DNA of 17,025 bases from Scatomorpha sp036653715 (GCA_036653715.1 JAVVTL010000036.1:1-17025); one strand, 5' to 3'; shown: positions 1-7,383, counted from the stretch's first letter. Made by a program: numbers and translations. The notes: generated by a model not told the origin, from the sequence alone.

Positions 1-47
1 CTTCTTGTTTGGATGGGATATTTGAAAGAGGGGTGTTGGTGGGAAGC

Positions 48-461
48 TTATTGAATGGTTATCTGTCTGTTCTCGGGCTTCAGTTCGGGTTTCTTGGGGA
101 GGGTCAGGGTCAGGACACCGTCGTTATAGGCGGCGCTGATGGCTGTGACGTCAATACCCGAGACGTCAAAGCTGCGGGTGAAGGAGCCGTAGGTGCGCTC
201 GCGGCGCAGATAGCCGCGCTTGTCCTTCTCCTCGCTCTCGCTCTTGCGCTCTGCCGAAATGGTCATGCGGTCGGAGTCGAGGTCGATTTTAATGTCCTCC
301 TTGCGGAAGCCGGGCAGGTCCGCCTCGAGCTTGAAGGCATCACCCGCGTCGGTAATGTCGGTCTTTATCTCGCCCATGGGGTTCGACCAAAAATCGCGCT
401 CGAAATCAGCAAAGGGGTTCGCCATCATACGGCGTGTGGCATAGGGCATCAGTTCAAACAT
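48..461 (-). CDS. Hsp20 family small heat shock protein
   Basis: This is an ATP-independent holdase chaperone of the alpha-crystallin family, 137 aa, a normal length for a bacterial Hsp20. The alpha-crystallin domain spans about residues 33-125. Near its end is the family motif AAYNDGVLTLTLPK (AxxxNGVL type), and the C-terminus carries the IxI oligomerisation motif (ITI, residues 134-136). I chose the ATG at 461 because GGAGG lies 8 nt upstream of it; an in-frame ATG at 476 overlaps that ribosome binding site and is unlikely to be used. It is a single gene, about 120 nt downstream of a perfect CIRCE operator, so HrcA control is expected (inference; hrcA is not in the window). Family assignment is very secure; the client proteins are unknown. 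Confidence 0.96.
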   Translation of the reverse strand: MFELMPYATRRMMANPFADFERDFWSNPMGEIKTDITDAGDAFKLEADLPGFRKEDIKIDLDSDRMTISAERKSESEEKDKRGYLRRERTYGSFTRSFDVSGIDVTAISAAYNDGVLTLTLPKKPELKPENRQITIQ

Positions 462-496
462 GATTATTACCTCCATGTTATAATGTATTGGTTTTC

Positions 497-511
497 GGAG
501 CTTGTCGCTCC
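497..511 (-). other. Small hairpin in the hsp20 leader
   Basis: On the minus strand GGAGC-GACAA-GCTCC can form a 5-bp stem in the hsp20 5' leader, about 35 nt before the start codon. It contains a GGAG sequence but does not sequester the ribosome binding site used by the gene (near 470). Function unknown. Confidence 0.35.
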
Positions 512-584
512 TTTTTGCTTACAAGTATAAATTACAACACATTTTCGGAGATTTCATGAACAGAATATGAACAGATTGTAAATG

Positions 585-611
585 TTAGCACTCTCGACGT
601 GAGAGTGCTAA
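585..611. promoter_or_regulatory. CIRCE operator (HrcA binding site) upstream of hsp20
   Basis: TTAGCACTC, nine bases, then GAGTGCTAA: an exact match to the CIRCE consensus bound by HrcA. The dyad extends outward and inward to two perfect 15-base arms (581-595 and 601-615) around a 5-base centre, so the RNA would also form a strong hairpin. It lies between the M20 amidohydrolase stop codon and hsp20. A TATAGA hexamer at 616-621 on the minus strand, overlapping that stop codon, could be a -10 that puts CIRCE at the start of transcription, but its -35 is poor; no other convincing hsp20 promoter is visible. Confidence 0.95.
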
Positions 612-616
612 CATTT

Positions 617-2053
617 CTATATTGACCTCGGAACGGCACCCGGCTCTATGGGGCAGACGTAGCCCGATGCGGAGCGTTTTTTGAATTCCGCGCTCGCCTC
701 GGCGAGGATTTCGGGGCTTTCAAGCAGCTCGACGGCGGCGCAGGCGAGAACCTTTCCGGCGTTCAGCATACCTTTTTTTGCGACTGCGGTTCTGCCGCAG
801 CTCACGTTCTGCCAAGAGTGGCCCGGTGCGCCGAGCGGGAAGCAGGCGGCGTTTATCTGTGAGGTGGGCGTCTGCCAGCTCACGTCGCCCACGTCCGTGG
901 AGCCTGCGACAAAGACCGTGCCGTGGAATTCGGGCAGGACAAAGTCGCACATCGGCGCTGTGAGGTTGGCTGTTTTTTCGCGAAAAGCCTCGGCTATGCC
1001 CTCGTCGAACACGGGGCCTATGCCGGGAAGCTGTCCCAAGGGATAGGTCGCCTTCAGCGCGGCGGCAAAGGTTTGCTCCTCTTCCGAAAGCTGCGGGACG
1101 CCTATTTCTTCAAAGTTCTTTTGAAGCAGCTTTTCAAGGGTGTAGTTCGGCAGCAGCTCCGCCGTGCCGTCGATGAAGATGCGCTCAAAGGCGGTGCCTG
1201 TCATGAGCGCCGCGCCCTCGGCTATGGCGTCCACGCGCTTTTGGAGGAGGGCGGAATCCGCAACCTTGTTTGCGCGAACCATATAGAGCACCGACGCCTC
1301 CGCCTGCACGACGTTCGGAGACACGCCGCCGGAATCGACGACGGCATAGTGGACGCGGCAGTCGGTGGTCATGTGTTCGCGCAAAAATTGCACGCCGATA
1401 TTCATAAGCTCCACCGCATCGAGCGCGGAGCGGCCGTTTTCCGGGTCGCCCGCCGCGTGGGCGGAGACGCCGTGGAATTTGTAGAGCACCTGTATGCAGG
1501 AATTGTTCGTGCCCGTGCGAATCTCGTTCACATCCGATGGATGCCACGAGAGCGCGGCGTCGAGCGTGCGCCAAAGGCCATCGCGTGCCATGAACGCCTT
1601 GCCGGAGCCGCCCTCCTCGCCCGGACAGCCGTAGAACACGACGGTACCCGGCTTGCCGGAGGTCTTGAGCCATGACATGACGGCAAAGGCGGCGGCGAGC
1701 GAGCCGGCCCCAAGCAGATTATGCCCGCAGCCGTGCCCCTCTCCCCCGGGGACGAGCGCGGACTTTTCCGTCGCTCCGCCCTGCTGGGAGAGGCCGGAGA
1801 GCGCGTCGTACTCGCCGAGTATGCCGATGACGGGCTTGCCCTCGCCGTATTTGCCGCAGAAGGCGGTCGGTATGCCGCAGAGGTTTTCCGTGACCTCAAA
1901 CCCCGCCTCGCGGAGCGTGTCGCAGTAAAGGCGCGTCGCGTAGCTCTCCTTGAGAGACAGCTCGGGGTTTTCCCAAATTTTGTCGGAGACGGCGGTGAAT
2001 ATATCGGCGTTTTCGTCGATGTATTCGAGGATTTTCTTCTTCGCGTCGCTCAT
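617..2053 (-). CDS. M20 family amidohydrolase (AbgB-like)
   Basis: A 478-aa cytoplasmic metallopeptidase-like amidohydrolase of the M20D group, similar in length and motifs to p-aminobenzoyl-glutamate hydrolase subunit B. Family motifs visible: GEYDAL (80-85), GHGCGHN (106-112) with probable metal ligands Cys109 and His111, PGEEGG (144-149) with the catalytic Glu pair, and SWHPSD (169-174) with another metal-ligand His. The middle third, near residues 190-310, should be the lid/dimerisation domain. Its ATG overlaps the stop of the ABC ATPase gene (ATGA), so it is translationally coupled and last in the transporter operon. The context suggests that it hydrolyses the imported substrate, probably an N-acyl or amide-linked amino acid (inference). 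The true substrate cannot be read; p-aminobenzoyl-glutamate, indole-acetyl-amino acids or dipeptides are all possible for this family. Confidence 0.9.
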   Translation of the reverse strand: MSDAKKKILEYIDENADIFTAVSDKIWENPELSLKESYATRLYCDTLREAGFEVTENLCGIPTAFCGKYGEGKPVIGILGEYDALSGLSQQGGATEKSALVPGGEGHGCGHNLLGAGSLAAAFAVMSWLKTSGKPGTVVFYGCPGEEGGSGKAFMARDGLWRTLDAALSWHPSDVNEIRTGTNNSCIQVLYKFHGVSAHAAGDPENGRSALDAVELMNIGVQFLREHMTTDCRVHYAVVDSGGVSPNVVQAEASVLYMVRANKVADSALLQKRVDAIAEGAALMTGTAFERIFIDGTAELLPNYTLEKLLQKNFEEIGVPQLSEEEQTFAAALKATYPLGQLPGIGPVFDEGIAEAFREKTANLTAPMCDFVLPEFHGTVFVAGSTDVGDVSWQTPTSQINAACFPLGAPGHSWQNVSCGRTAVAKKGMLNAGKVLACAAVELLESPEILAEASAEFKKRSASGYVCPIEPGAVPRSI

Positions 2054-2817
2054 ATCAGCACCTTGGAGAGAAAGTCCTGCAATCTGTAGCTCTCGGGTGC
2101 GCCGAAAATTTTCTCGGGCGGCCCCTCCTCGACGAGCTTGCCCGCATCAAGGAAAAGCACGCGGTTGCCGACCTCGCGGGCGAAGCCCATCTCGTGCGTG
2201 ACGACCACCATGGTCATGCCGTCACGGGCGAGCTGCTTCATGACCTCGAGCACCTCTCCGACCATCTCGGGGTCAAGGGCGCTTGTCGGCTCGTCAAAGA
2301 GCATGACGTCGGGGTCCATGCAGAGGGCGCGCACGATTGCCACGCGCTGCTTCTGACCGCCGGAGAGCTGGATGGGATATGCGTCTGCCCTGTCCGCAAG
2401 TCCGACGCGCTCAAGGAGCTGAAGAGCCTTTGCCTTTGCGTCCTCCTCCGAGACTTTTTTGACCTGCATCGGTGCCAAAATCAGGTTTTGCAGTATTGTT
2501 TTGTGCGGAAAGAGATTGAAATGCTGAAAGACCATGCCCATTCTGCGGCGGTGGAGATTGAGGTCAATCTTTTCCCCGTTTGCGTCCTTTTTCTTGGTGA
2601 TGTCCACGCCCTCGAAGATTATCTCGCCGGAGGTGGGCACCTCAAGCAGGTTCAGGCTGCGCAGGAAGGTGGATTTGCCGCCGCCGGAGGGGCCGATGAC
2701 AACCATCACGTCGCCGCGGTTTATGTCCACGGAGATGCCGTCGAGCGCCTTGATAACGCCCTTGTTGTAGTGCTTGCACAGGTCCCTGACCTGTATTAGG
2801 CTATCGTTTGTCTCCAC
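2050..2817 (-). CDS. Polar amino acid ABC transporter ATP-binding protein (GlnQ-like)
   Basis: A 255-aa ATPase of the polar amino acid uptake family. Walker A is GPSGGGKST (42-50), the Q-loop Gln is near 98 (VFQHFNLFP), the signature is LSGGQKQRVA (151-160), Walker B is MLFDEPTSALDP (172-183) and the H-loop is VVTHEM (205-210). The start is a GTG at 2817, with AAAGGAAG about 7 nt upstream, inside the 3' end of the permease gene; the two genes overlap by 17 nt. The downstream overlap with the amidohydrolase is ATGA. It should energise import through the adjacent permease. Assignment is secure; specificity within polar amino acids is not. Confidence 0.95.
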   Translation of the reverse strand: METNDSLIQVRDLCKHYNKGVIKALDGISVDINRGDVMVVIGPSGGGKSTFLRSLNLLEVPTSGEIIFEGVDITKKKDANGEKIDLNLHRRRMGMVFQHFNLFPHKTILQNLILAPMQVKKVSEEDAKAKALQLLERVGLADRADAYPIQLSGGQKQRVAIVRALCMDPDVMLFDEPTSALDPEMVGEVLEVMKQLARDGMTMVVVTHEMGFAREVGNRVLFLDAGKLVEEGPPEKIFGAPESYRLQDFLSKVLI

Positions 2818-3502
2818 GGCTCATCTTCCTTTCAAAGTGCTGAATCAGCTTGGACGTAGGGAATGTCAGGCAGAAATACAGGACCGTCGCGATAATCAAA
2901 GGCTCCCCTATGCTGAACGTCGCGCCCCTTACGGCGGCAACCGCCGACATGATGTCCTGCACACCGATGATATAGCAGATGGAGGACTCCTTGATTATAG
3001 TGACGAATTCATTTGCAATTGAGGGCAGGATGTTTTTGATGGCCTGCGGCAGAACAATGAATTTCATTGTCTGGCTCTGCGTCAGTCCGAGCGAACGCGC
3101 CGCCTCTGTTTGGCCGCCGTCGATGCTCTGGATGCCCGCGCGCAATATCTCGGACAGATACGCGCCGGAGTTCATCGCCAATGCCACGACGCCCGGGAAA
3201 AATCTGTCAAAGCGTATAAAGCCGAAAAGCTTGAAGCCCGGAAAGATTTTCACGTCGGCAAAGACCACATAATAGATGATAAAGAGCTGAACCAGCATAG
3301 GCGTCGCGCGGAAAAACTCGACATAGGCGCTCGCCAATATGCGAAGCAGCCTCACCCTGCTCATTCGGCAGAGTACCAGCAGCAGCGCAAGCAGAAAGCC
3401 GAATATGACGGTCAGCGCAGACAGAGATACCGTGCACGCCACGCCCTGCCAGAACAGGGACATATATTTGAAGGTCTTTTGAAATCCCTCTGCTGTTAGC
3501 AT
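2801..3502 (-). CDS. Polar amino acid ABC transporter permease (HisM/GlnP type)
   Basis: A 233-aa inner-membrane permease with the N-terminal domain typical of the His/Glu/Gln/Arg/opine transporter family. The hallmark region is EFFRATPMLVQLF, followed later by the EAA loop EAARSLGLTQSQTMKFIVLP, which docks to the ATPase. About five hydrophobic segments are visible. The start is the ATG at 3502 (MLTAEGFQ), with AAGGAG 7 nt upstream; an upstream in-frame extension reads through a hairpin and is rejected. It follows the binding-protein gene after a 131-nt gap full of stem-loops, and overlaps the ATPase gene. It probably works as a homodimer, because no second permease gene is present. Confidence 0.95.
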   Translation of the reverse strand: MLTAEGFQKTFKYMSLFWQGVACTVSLSALTVIFGFLLALLLVLCRMSRVRLLRILASAYVEFFRATPMLVQLFIIYYVVFADVKIFPGFKLFGFIRFDRFFPGVVALAMNSGAYLSEILRAGIQSIDGGQTEAARSLGLTQSQTMKFIVLPQAIKNILPSIANEFVTIIKESSICYIIGVQDIMSAVAAVRGATFSIGEPLIIATVLYFCLTFPTSKLIQHFERKMSRGDKR

Positions 3503-3522
3503 ATATTCTCTCCTTTTAAAAA

Positions 3523-3539
3523 CCCCCGCATAAACGGGG
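3523..3539 (-). terminator. Hairpin with T-run just before the permease RBS (possible attenuator)
   Basis: On the minus strand CCCCG-TTTATG-CGGGG is followed at once by GTTTTT and then the permease AAGGAG. The stem is only 5 bp. It may be a weak intrinsic terminator that lowers permease/ATPase expression relative to the binding protein. Confidence 0.4.
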
Positions 3540-3548
3540 CAGCAGCCC

Positions 3549-3571
3549 GTCAAAGAATTCTCTGCTTTGAC
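3549..3571. other. Intercistronic stem-loop
   Basis: GTCAAAG and CTTTGAC are separated by nine bases, giving a 7-bp stem between the binding-protein and permease genes. There is no T-run. It sits between two other hairpins in the same gap. Confidence 0.45.
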
Positions 3572-3577
3572 AGACGG

Positions 3578-3610
3578 AGGATTCCGCCCCTTTATAAGGG
3601 GCGGAATCCT
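3578..3610. other. Strong intercistronic stem-loop after the binding-protein gene
   Basis: AGGATTCCGCCCC and GGGGCGGAATCCT form a perfect 13-bp stem with a 7-base loop, 23 nt past the binding-protein stop codon. No T-run follows on the minus strand, so it fits a 3'-end stabiliser or processing site that keeps the binding-protein message abundant better than a classical terminator (inference). Confidence 0.7.
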
Positions 3611-3633
3611 GCCCTTGGATTCTTTTTAGCGAC

Positions 3634-4539
3634 TCAGTCAATCACTCCGAGGATTACCTCGCCCTCAGCCAACTTGTTGGCTTCGGATACGAACTTATCC
3701 ATGCCGTCGGTCTTGAGAAGGTCCGCAATCGCGAGATTTATCGCGGCGACAAGCGCCTCGTTGCCCTTGGCAATGCCCACGGAGGAGCCGGCGACATCAT
3801 AGGGGACGTCGATTGCGACATAGAGGTCGGGGTAGTTCTTTGCGTAGCTCTCGGCGACGACGGTCTCGATGAAGGCGCCGTCCAGCTTGCCTGATACCAA
3901 CTCTGCGACAATGTCTGTGACCTTGGTCAGGAGAACGACATCCGCATCCGGGGTGTTTGTCTCAGCCAGCGTCTGCTGGATGGAGCCTGTCTGTGCGCCG
4001 ATGCTGTAATCGGCCTTGTTGGCGTCGGTAAGAGCCTTGAACACGTCCTTGTTCGCGACGGTGGTCACAAAGGACTGACCGCCCTTGTAGTAAATGTCGG
4101 AGAAGTCCATGGCATCCATACGGTCGGGGTCGGGGGAAAGTCCGGCAAGGCCGATATCCACGGTGCAGTTTTTAAGCTCGGCGAGGACGCCGTCAAAGTC
4201 CATGGGGACAACCTCAAGCTCGAGGCCGAGATAGTCGGCTATGTACTGTGCAAGAGCCATGTCGAAGCCGGAGAGAACGGGCTCGCCCTTTTCGTCAATG
4301 GCGTAGAACTCATACGGGGCGAAGTCGGGGCTTGTCGCAACCGTGAGCTTGCCGTCGGCGATGGTGGTGTAGACGGCCTTCAGCTCATCGAGCGTCATGG
4401 CGGAGTAGTCGGTGGCGGTCGGCTCCACGGGGGCGGGGGTGCCGGTCGGGGTCGTCGTGGTGACGGGGGCCTTTGTTCCGCAGGCGCAGAGTGCAAATAC
4501 CATGCAGAGTGCGAGAATCAGCGATAATGTCTTTTTCAT
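3634..4539 (-). CDS. Polar amino acid ABC transporter substrate-binding lipoprotein
   Basis: A 301-aa extracellular solute-binding protein, family 3 (SBP_bac_3). The N-terminus MKKTLSLILALCMVFALCAC is a lipoprotein signal with the modified Cys at position 20, followed by a Thr/Pro-rich linker. The mature domain begins near GKLTVATSPDFAPYEF and contains the family pattern SGFDMALAQYIADYLGLEL and VDIGLAGLSPDPDR. I chose the ATG at 4539: GAGG lies 8 nt upstream, whereas for the ATG at 4545 the spacing would be about 2 nt. It is first in the operon, behind a near-consensus promoter. It should be anchored to the outer face of the membrane and deliver the amino acid or N-modified amino acid to the permease. 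The exact ligand is unknown. Confidence 0.95.
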   Translation of the reverse strand: MKKTLSLILALCMVFALCACGTKAPVTTTTPTGTPAPVEPTATDYSAMTLDELKAVYTTIADGKLTVATSPDFAPYEFYAIDEKGEPVLSGFDMALAQYIADYLGLELEVVPMDFDGVLAELKNCTVDIGLAGLSPDPDRMDAMDFSDIYYKGGQSFVTTVANKDVFKALTDANKADYSIGAQTGSIQQTLAETNTPDADVVLLTKVTDIVAELVSGKLDGAFIETVVAESYAKNYPDLYVAIDVPYDVAGSSVGIAKGNEALVAAINLAIADLLKTDGMDKFVSEANKLAEGEVILGVID

Positions 4540-4601
4540 TTTCATTTCCTCTTTCCATCTCTTACAATTGTTTTTGTGTCGCTTTGTTCTTTGTGTTTCC
4601 G

Positions 4602-4630
4602 ATAATAACACCGTCCGTCACCTTTGTCAA
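4602..4630 (-). promoter_or_regulatory. Sigma-A promoter of the amino-acid transporter operon
   Basis: On the minus strand TTGACA (4625-4630), a 17-bp spacer, then TATTAT (4602-4607). Transcription would start near 4595, giving a leader of about 55 nt before the binding-protein start. Confidence 0.85.
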
Positions 4631-4724
4631 GCATAAATATGAAATATTATGCGTTAATTTTCAAATATCTCGGCTTTATATTCTGTATATTCATTAATTA
4701 GTGAATATTATCCGCATACTTGTG

Positions 4725-4762
4725 AAAAAAAGCGCCTGCCGACGTGTTTTTGCGGCAGGTGC
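4725..4762 (-). terminator. Intrinsic terminator of the znu operon
   Basis: On the minus strand GCACCTGCCG and CGGCAGGCGC form a 10-base stem with one mismatch around an 11-base loop, followed by seven T residues. It begins 22 nt past the stop of the permease gene. Confidence 0.85.
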
Positions 4763-4784
4763 TTTGTGCGCTTTGCACAAGGGC

Positions 4785-5597
4785 TTATTTGCGTTTTACC
4801 GCGCCTATTGCGGCGAAAATCAGAAAGGCGGCTATATTGACGGCCACGACGCTCGCGCCGGAGGGCGTTTCGAAGGCATAGGAGGCTGTCATGCCGATGA
4901 GAAAGCAGACGACCGAGGTGAGCGCCGCGCAAATCGTGACGCTGCGGAAGGAGCGGCAGAGCCGCATCGCCGAGAGCGCGGGGAAGATGACGAGGCTCGA
5001 TATCAGAAGCGCGCCCATCATGCGCATTCCGAGGACAATGGTGACCGCCGTCAGCACGGCAAGAAGGGTGTTGTAGAAGCCGGCGTTTATGCCGGAGGCT
5101 TTTGCAAAGCTCTCGTCAAAGGTGACGGCAAAGAGGCGGGGGTAAAAGAGGATAAAGGTGACGAGCACGGCGAGGCAGAGCACGACGGAAAGCACGGCGT
5201 CCGACTGTCCGACGGAGAGGATGCTGCCGAACATGTAGTTTGAGACGTTTGCGTTCACGCCGCTCGTGAGGGATATCACGAGCACGCCGATGGCGAGCGA
5301 GCCGGAGGCTATGAGCGCGACGGCGGCGTCGCCCTTTATGCGGCTGCTTGTGGAGACGCGCAGGAGCAGCACGGCGGCGACAATTACCGCCGGCACAGCC
5401 ACGGCGAGCGGAGCTATATTGAGCGCTGCGGCGATGGCGAGCGCGCCGAAGCCCACATGGGACAGGCCGTCGCCTATCATCGAATAGCGCTTGAGCACCA
5501 GCGGCACGCCCAAAAGCGCGGCACAGAGCGACACGAGGGTTCCGACGACCATTGCGCGGATAAGGAAGGGATAGGAGAGCATTTCAAGGATAATCAC
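4785..5597 (-). CDS. znuB: Zinc/manganese ABC transporter permease (ZnuB-like, ABC-3 family)
   Basis: A 270-aa polytopic inner-membrane protein with about eight hydrophobic segments, typical of the ABC-3 metal permease family. The family pattern GVPLVLKRYSMIGDGLSHVG near residues 30-50 is clear, as is GMRMMGALLISSLVIFPALSA near residues 180-200. The start is a GTG at 5597 that overlaps the ATPase stop (GTGA), with a G-rich ribosome binding site (GGGGGAG) about 7 nt upstream; an ATG at 5582 (MLSYPF) is the alternative start. It is last in the znuA-znuC-znuB operon and directly followed by an intrinsic terminator. Zinc is the most likely metal; manganese is possible. Confidence 0.93.
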   Translation of the reverse strand: MIILEMLSYPFLIRAMVVGTLVSLCAALLGVPLVLKRYSMIGDGLSHVGFGALAIAAALNIAPLAVAVPAVIVAAVLLLRVSTSSRIKGDAAVALIASGSLAIGVLVISLTSGVNANVSNYMFGSILSVGQSDAVLSVVLCLAVLVTFILFYPRLFAVTFDESFAKASGINAGFYNTLLAVLTAVTIVLGMRMMGALLISSLVIFPALSAMRLCRSFRSVTICAALTSVVCFLIGMTASYAFETPSGASVVAVNIAAFLIFAAIGAVKRK

Positions 5598-6301
5598 AGA
5601 CCCTCTCCCCCTCTCAGGCGGCGCGAGGCGTCGCTGTTTCGGTATTCCGCCACGGTGCCGAAAAAAAGCTGCGAGTGGCCGAGGTGGAGGATATGCGTGG
5701 CATAGCGCAGGGCGGCGTCCACGTCGTGCGACACCATAAGGACTGTCACGCCGTCGCAGAGATTTATGAGCTTTACAAGGTTGTACATTTCGACCGTCGC
5801 CAAGGGGTCAAGGCCGGCGACAGGCTCGTCCAGCAGCAGAAGCCTTTTTGTGGAGCAAAGCGCGCGGGCGAGGAGCACACGCTGCTGCTGCCCGCCCGAC
5901 AGCTCCTGATAGCAGCGCCCGGCAAGCTCCGCCGCGCCCATGCGCTCAAGGTTTTCCATGGCGGCTTTTTTGTCCCCGGCATTGTGGAAGGGGCGTCTGC
6001 CCATGGAGCTTACGCGGCCCGAGAGAGTTACCTCCATGACCGAGGCGGGGAAATCCCGCTGAAGGTCGGTCTGCTGGGGCAGATAGCCTATTCCGTCCCG
6101 CGAAAGCCCATCTGCCAACGTGATGCTGCCGGAGGACGGTGTTTTGAGGCCCAAAAGCCCTTTCATAAGCGTGGATTTGCCGGAGCCGTTCTCTCCCACG
6201 ACGCAGAGGTAATCCCCCGCGCTCACGGAAAAGCTGACGCCCCGCAGAACCGTCTCCCCGTCGTAGGAGAAGGAAAGGTCCTCACATGTGAGCAGCGCCA
6301 T
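5594..6301 (-). CDS. znuC: Zinc/manganese ABC transporter ATP-binding protein (ZnuC-like)
   Basis: A 235-aa ABC ATPase of the metal (ABC-3) class. Walker A is GENGSGKST (36-44), the Q-loop region is YLPQQTDLQRDFPASV (73-88), the signature is LSGGQQQRVLLARAL (134-148), Walker B is LLLLDEPVAGLD (154-165) and the H-loop His is about 192 (VSHDVD). The Q-loop segment with PASV is typical of zinc/manganese ATPases. Its ATG overlaps the znuA stop by one base (TGATG) and its own stop overlaps the permease start, so all three genes are tightly coupled. Confidence 0.94.
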   Translation of the reverse strand: MALLTCEDLSFSYDGETVLRGVSFSVSAGDYLCVVGENGSGKSTLMKGLLGLKTPSSGSITLADGLSRDGIGYLPQQTDLQRDFPASVMEVTLSGRVSSMGRRPFHNAGDKKAAMENLERMGAAELAGRCYQELSGGQQQRVLLARALCSTKRLLLLDEPVAGLDPLATVEMYNLVKLINLCDGVTVLMVSHDVDAALRYATHILHLGHSQLFFGTVAEYRNSDASRRLRGGEGL

Positions 6302-7242
6302 CAGTTAAGAGCCTCCCTGAGCACGTCCACGTTCTCCCACATCAGGTCAAGATAGGTGACGTTATCGTCCATCTGTGCGCGGGTAACGTTGTGGCATGCG
6401 TTGAATTCAAGCTTTTTTGCGCCCGTCTCGGCGCAGACGGTGTCCGCCATGTCCTCGTTTGCCAGCTCGATATGGAAGACGACGGGGATGCCCTCCGCCT
6501 TCACCTTGTCGATAAGGAACGCCACCGTGGCAGCCGAAGGCTCGGCGTCATCCGCGCAGCCCGGCCACGCGGCATAATAGTCGAGGTCATACGCCTCCGC
6601 AAAGTAGCGCAGCGGGAAACGGTCCGCAAAGACAAAGGTGTCCCGCACGCCGTTCTCCACGACTTCTTCAAAGGCCGCGTCAAGCTTTGCAAGCTCGTCC
6701 GAATAGGCTTTGAGGTTGGCGCGGTAATAGTCCTCGCCCTCGGGGTCAGCCTCGCAGAGGGCGTCACAGAGCTTTTCGCATATGAGGACGGCGTTGCGCG
6801 GGCTTGTCCAGACGTGCTCGTCGTACTCCGCGCCCTCGGCGTGCTCCGGCTCCTCGCCGCTCTCCATGCCCTCGACGGTTTCCTCCTCAAGCAGCTCGAC
6901 GCAGTCCATGAGCGTCACCCTGCGCACGCTCTCGCCCACGTCCTCAAGGACGCCGCTCAGCCAGCCCTCGGACTCGCCGCCGACATAGACAAAGAGGTCG
7001 CAGTTTTGGATGCCGATAACGTCCTTGGGCGTCGGCTCATAGGAATGCGCCTCTGTTCCCGGGGGCAGAAGCAGCTTCGCCTCTCCGCGCTCGCCAAGGA
7101 GCGTCCTCACAAAATCGTAGGGCGCGAAGCTCGAGGCGACGACGGAAACGCCGTCCCCCTCCCCGCCTTCGACGGAGCCGCAGCCTGTCAAAGCGGCGGC
7201 AAGCAGGACTGTGCATATTAAAGCAGCAAATAATTTTTTCAT
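6301..7242 (-). CDS. znuA: Metal ABC transporter substrate-binding lipoprotein (ZnuA-like, variant ligand set)
   Basis: A 313-aa cluster A-I metal-binding lipoprotein. The lipobox is LTGC with Cys21. Metal-ligand His66 lies in PPGTEAHSYEP and His143 in DEHVWTSP. The flexible loop between them (about 118-141) is acidic and Glu-rich rather than strongly His-rich. At the place where ZnuA/AdcA proteins usually carry the third His, this protein reads FADRFPLRYFAEAYDLDYY (205-223), with Asp-Arg. I recall the same DRFPxRY pattern in a clostridial subfamily, so it looks like a real variant and not an error. The start at 7242 has GGAG 5 nt upstream. Zinc is favoured over manganese from operon type, but the altered site makes specificity uncertain. 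Confidence 0.9.
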   Translation of the reverse strand: MKKLFAALICTVLLAAALTGCGSVEGGEGDGVSVVASSFAPYDFVRTLLGERGEAKLLLPPGTEAHSYEPTPKDVIGIQNCDLFVYVGGESEGWLSGVLEDVGESVRRVTLMDCVELLEEETVEGMESGEEPEHAEGAEYDEHVWTSPRNAVLICEKLCDALCEADPEGEDYYRANLKAYSDELAKLDAAFEEVVENGVRDTFVFADRFPLRYFAEAYDLDYYAAWPGCADDAEPSAATVAFLIDKVKAEGIPVVFHIELANEDMADTVCAETGAKKLEFNACHNVTRAQMDDNVTYLDLMWENVDVLREALN

Positions 7243-7287
7243 TTTATCTCCATAACCTCGGCGCTTTTCATCGCCGAACGAATAATC

Positions 7288-7316
7288 ATTTTAATATATT
7301 TCTCCGACAAATGCAA
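7288..7316 (-). promoter_or_regulatory. Probable promoter of the znu operon
   Basis: On the minus strand TTGCAT (7311-7316), a 17-bp spacer and TAAAAT (7288-7293), about 45 nt before znuA. The AT-rich stretch 7281-7300 (AATAATCATTTTAATATATT on plus) overlaps the -10 and resembles operators of Fur/Zur or ArsR type, but the dyad is weak. A small leader hairpin (CGGCG and CGCCG) follows at 7259-7276. Confidence 0.6.
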
Positions 7317-7370
7317 TGGTGTAGAGCCATATTGGCAATTCAAAGGTAACGCGCGGAGGCGGAATGCAAT

Positions 7371-7383
7371 ACAATGGCATTGT
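7371..7383. promoter_or_regulatory. Candidate operator upstream of feoAB
   Basis: ACAATG-G-CATTGT is a perfect 6-1-6 dyad, 47 nt before feoA. It overlaps a possible -10 (TACAAT, 7370-7375) whose -35 is poor. A metal-responsive regulator could bind here, but the sequence does not match a Fur box that I recognise. Confidence 0.3.

Noticed and set aside
524..529. TATACT on minus as the hsp20 -10 box
   Set aside because: No acceptable -35 at 16-18 bp, and it would place CIRCE far upstream of the promoter, which is unusual for HrcA control.
923..1675. 250-aa plus-strand open frame opposite the M20 amidohydrolase
   Set aside because: Antisense to conserved metal-ligand motifs; composition typical of a shadow frame.
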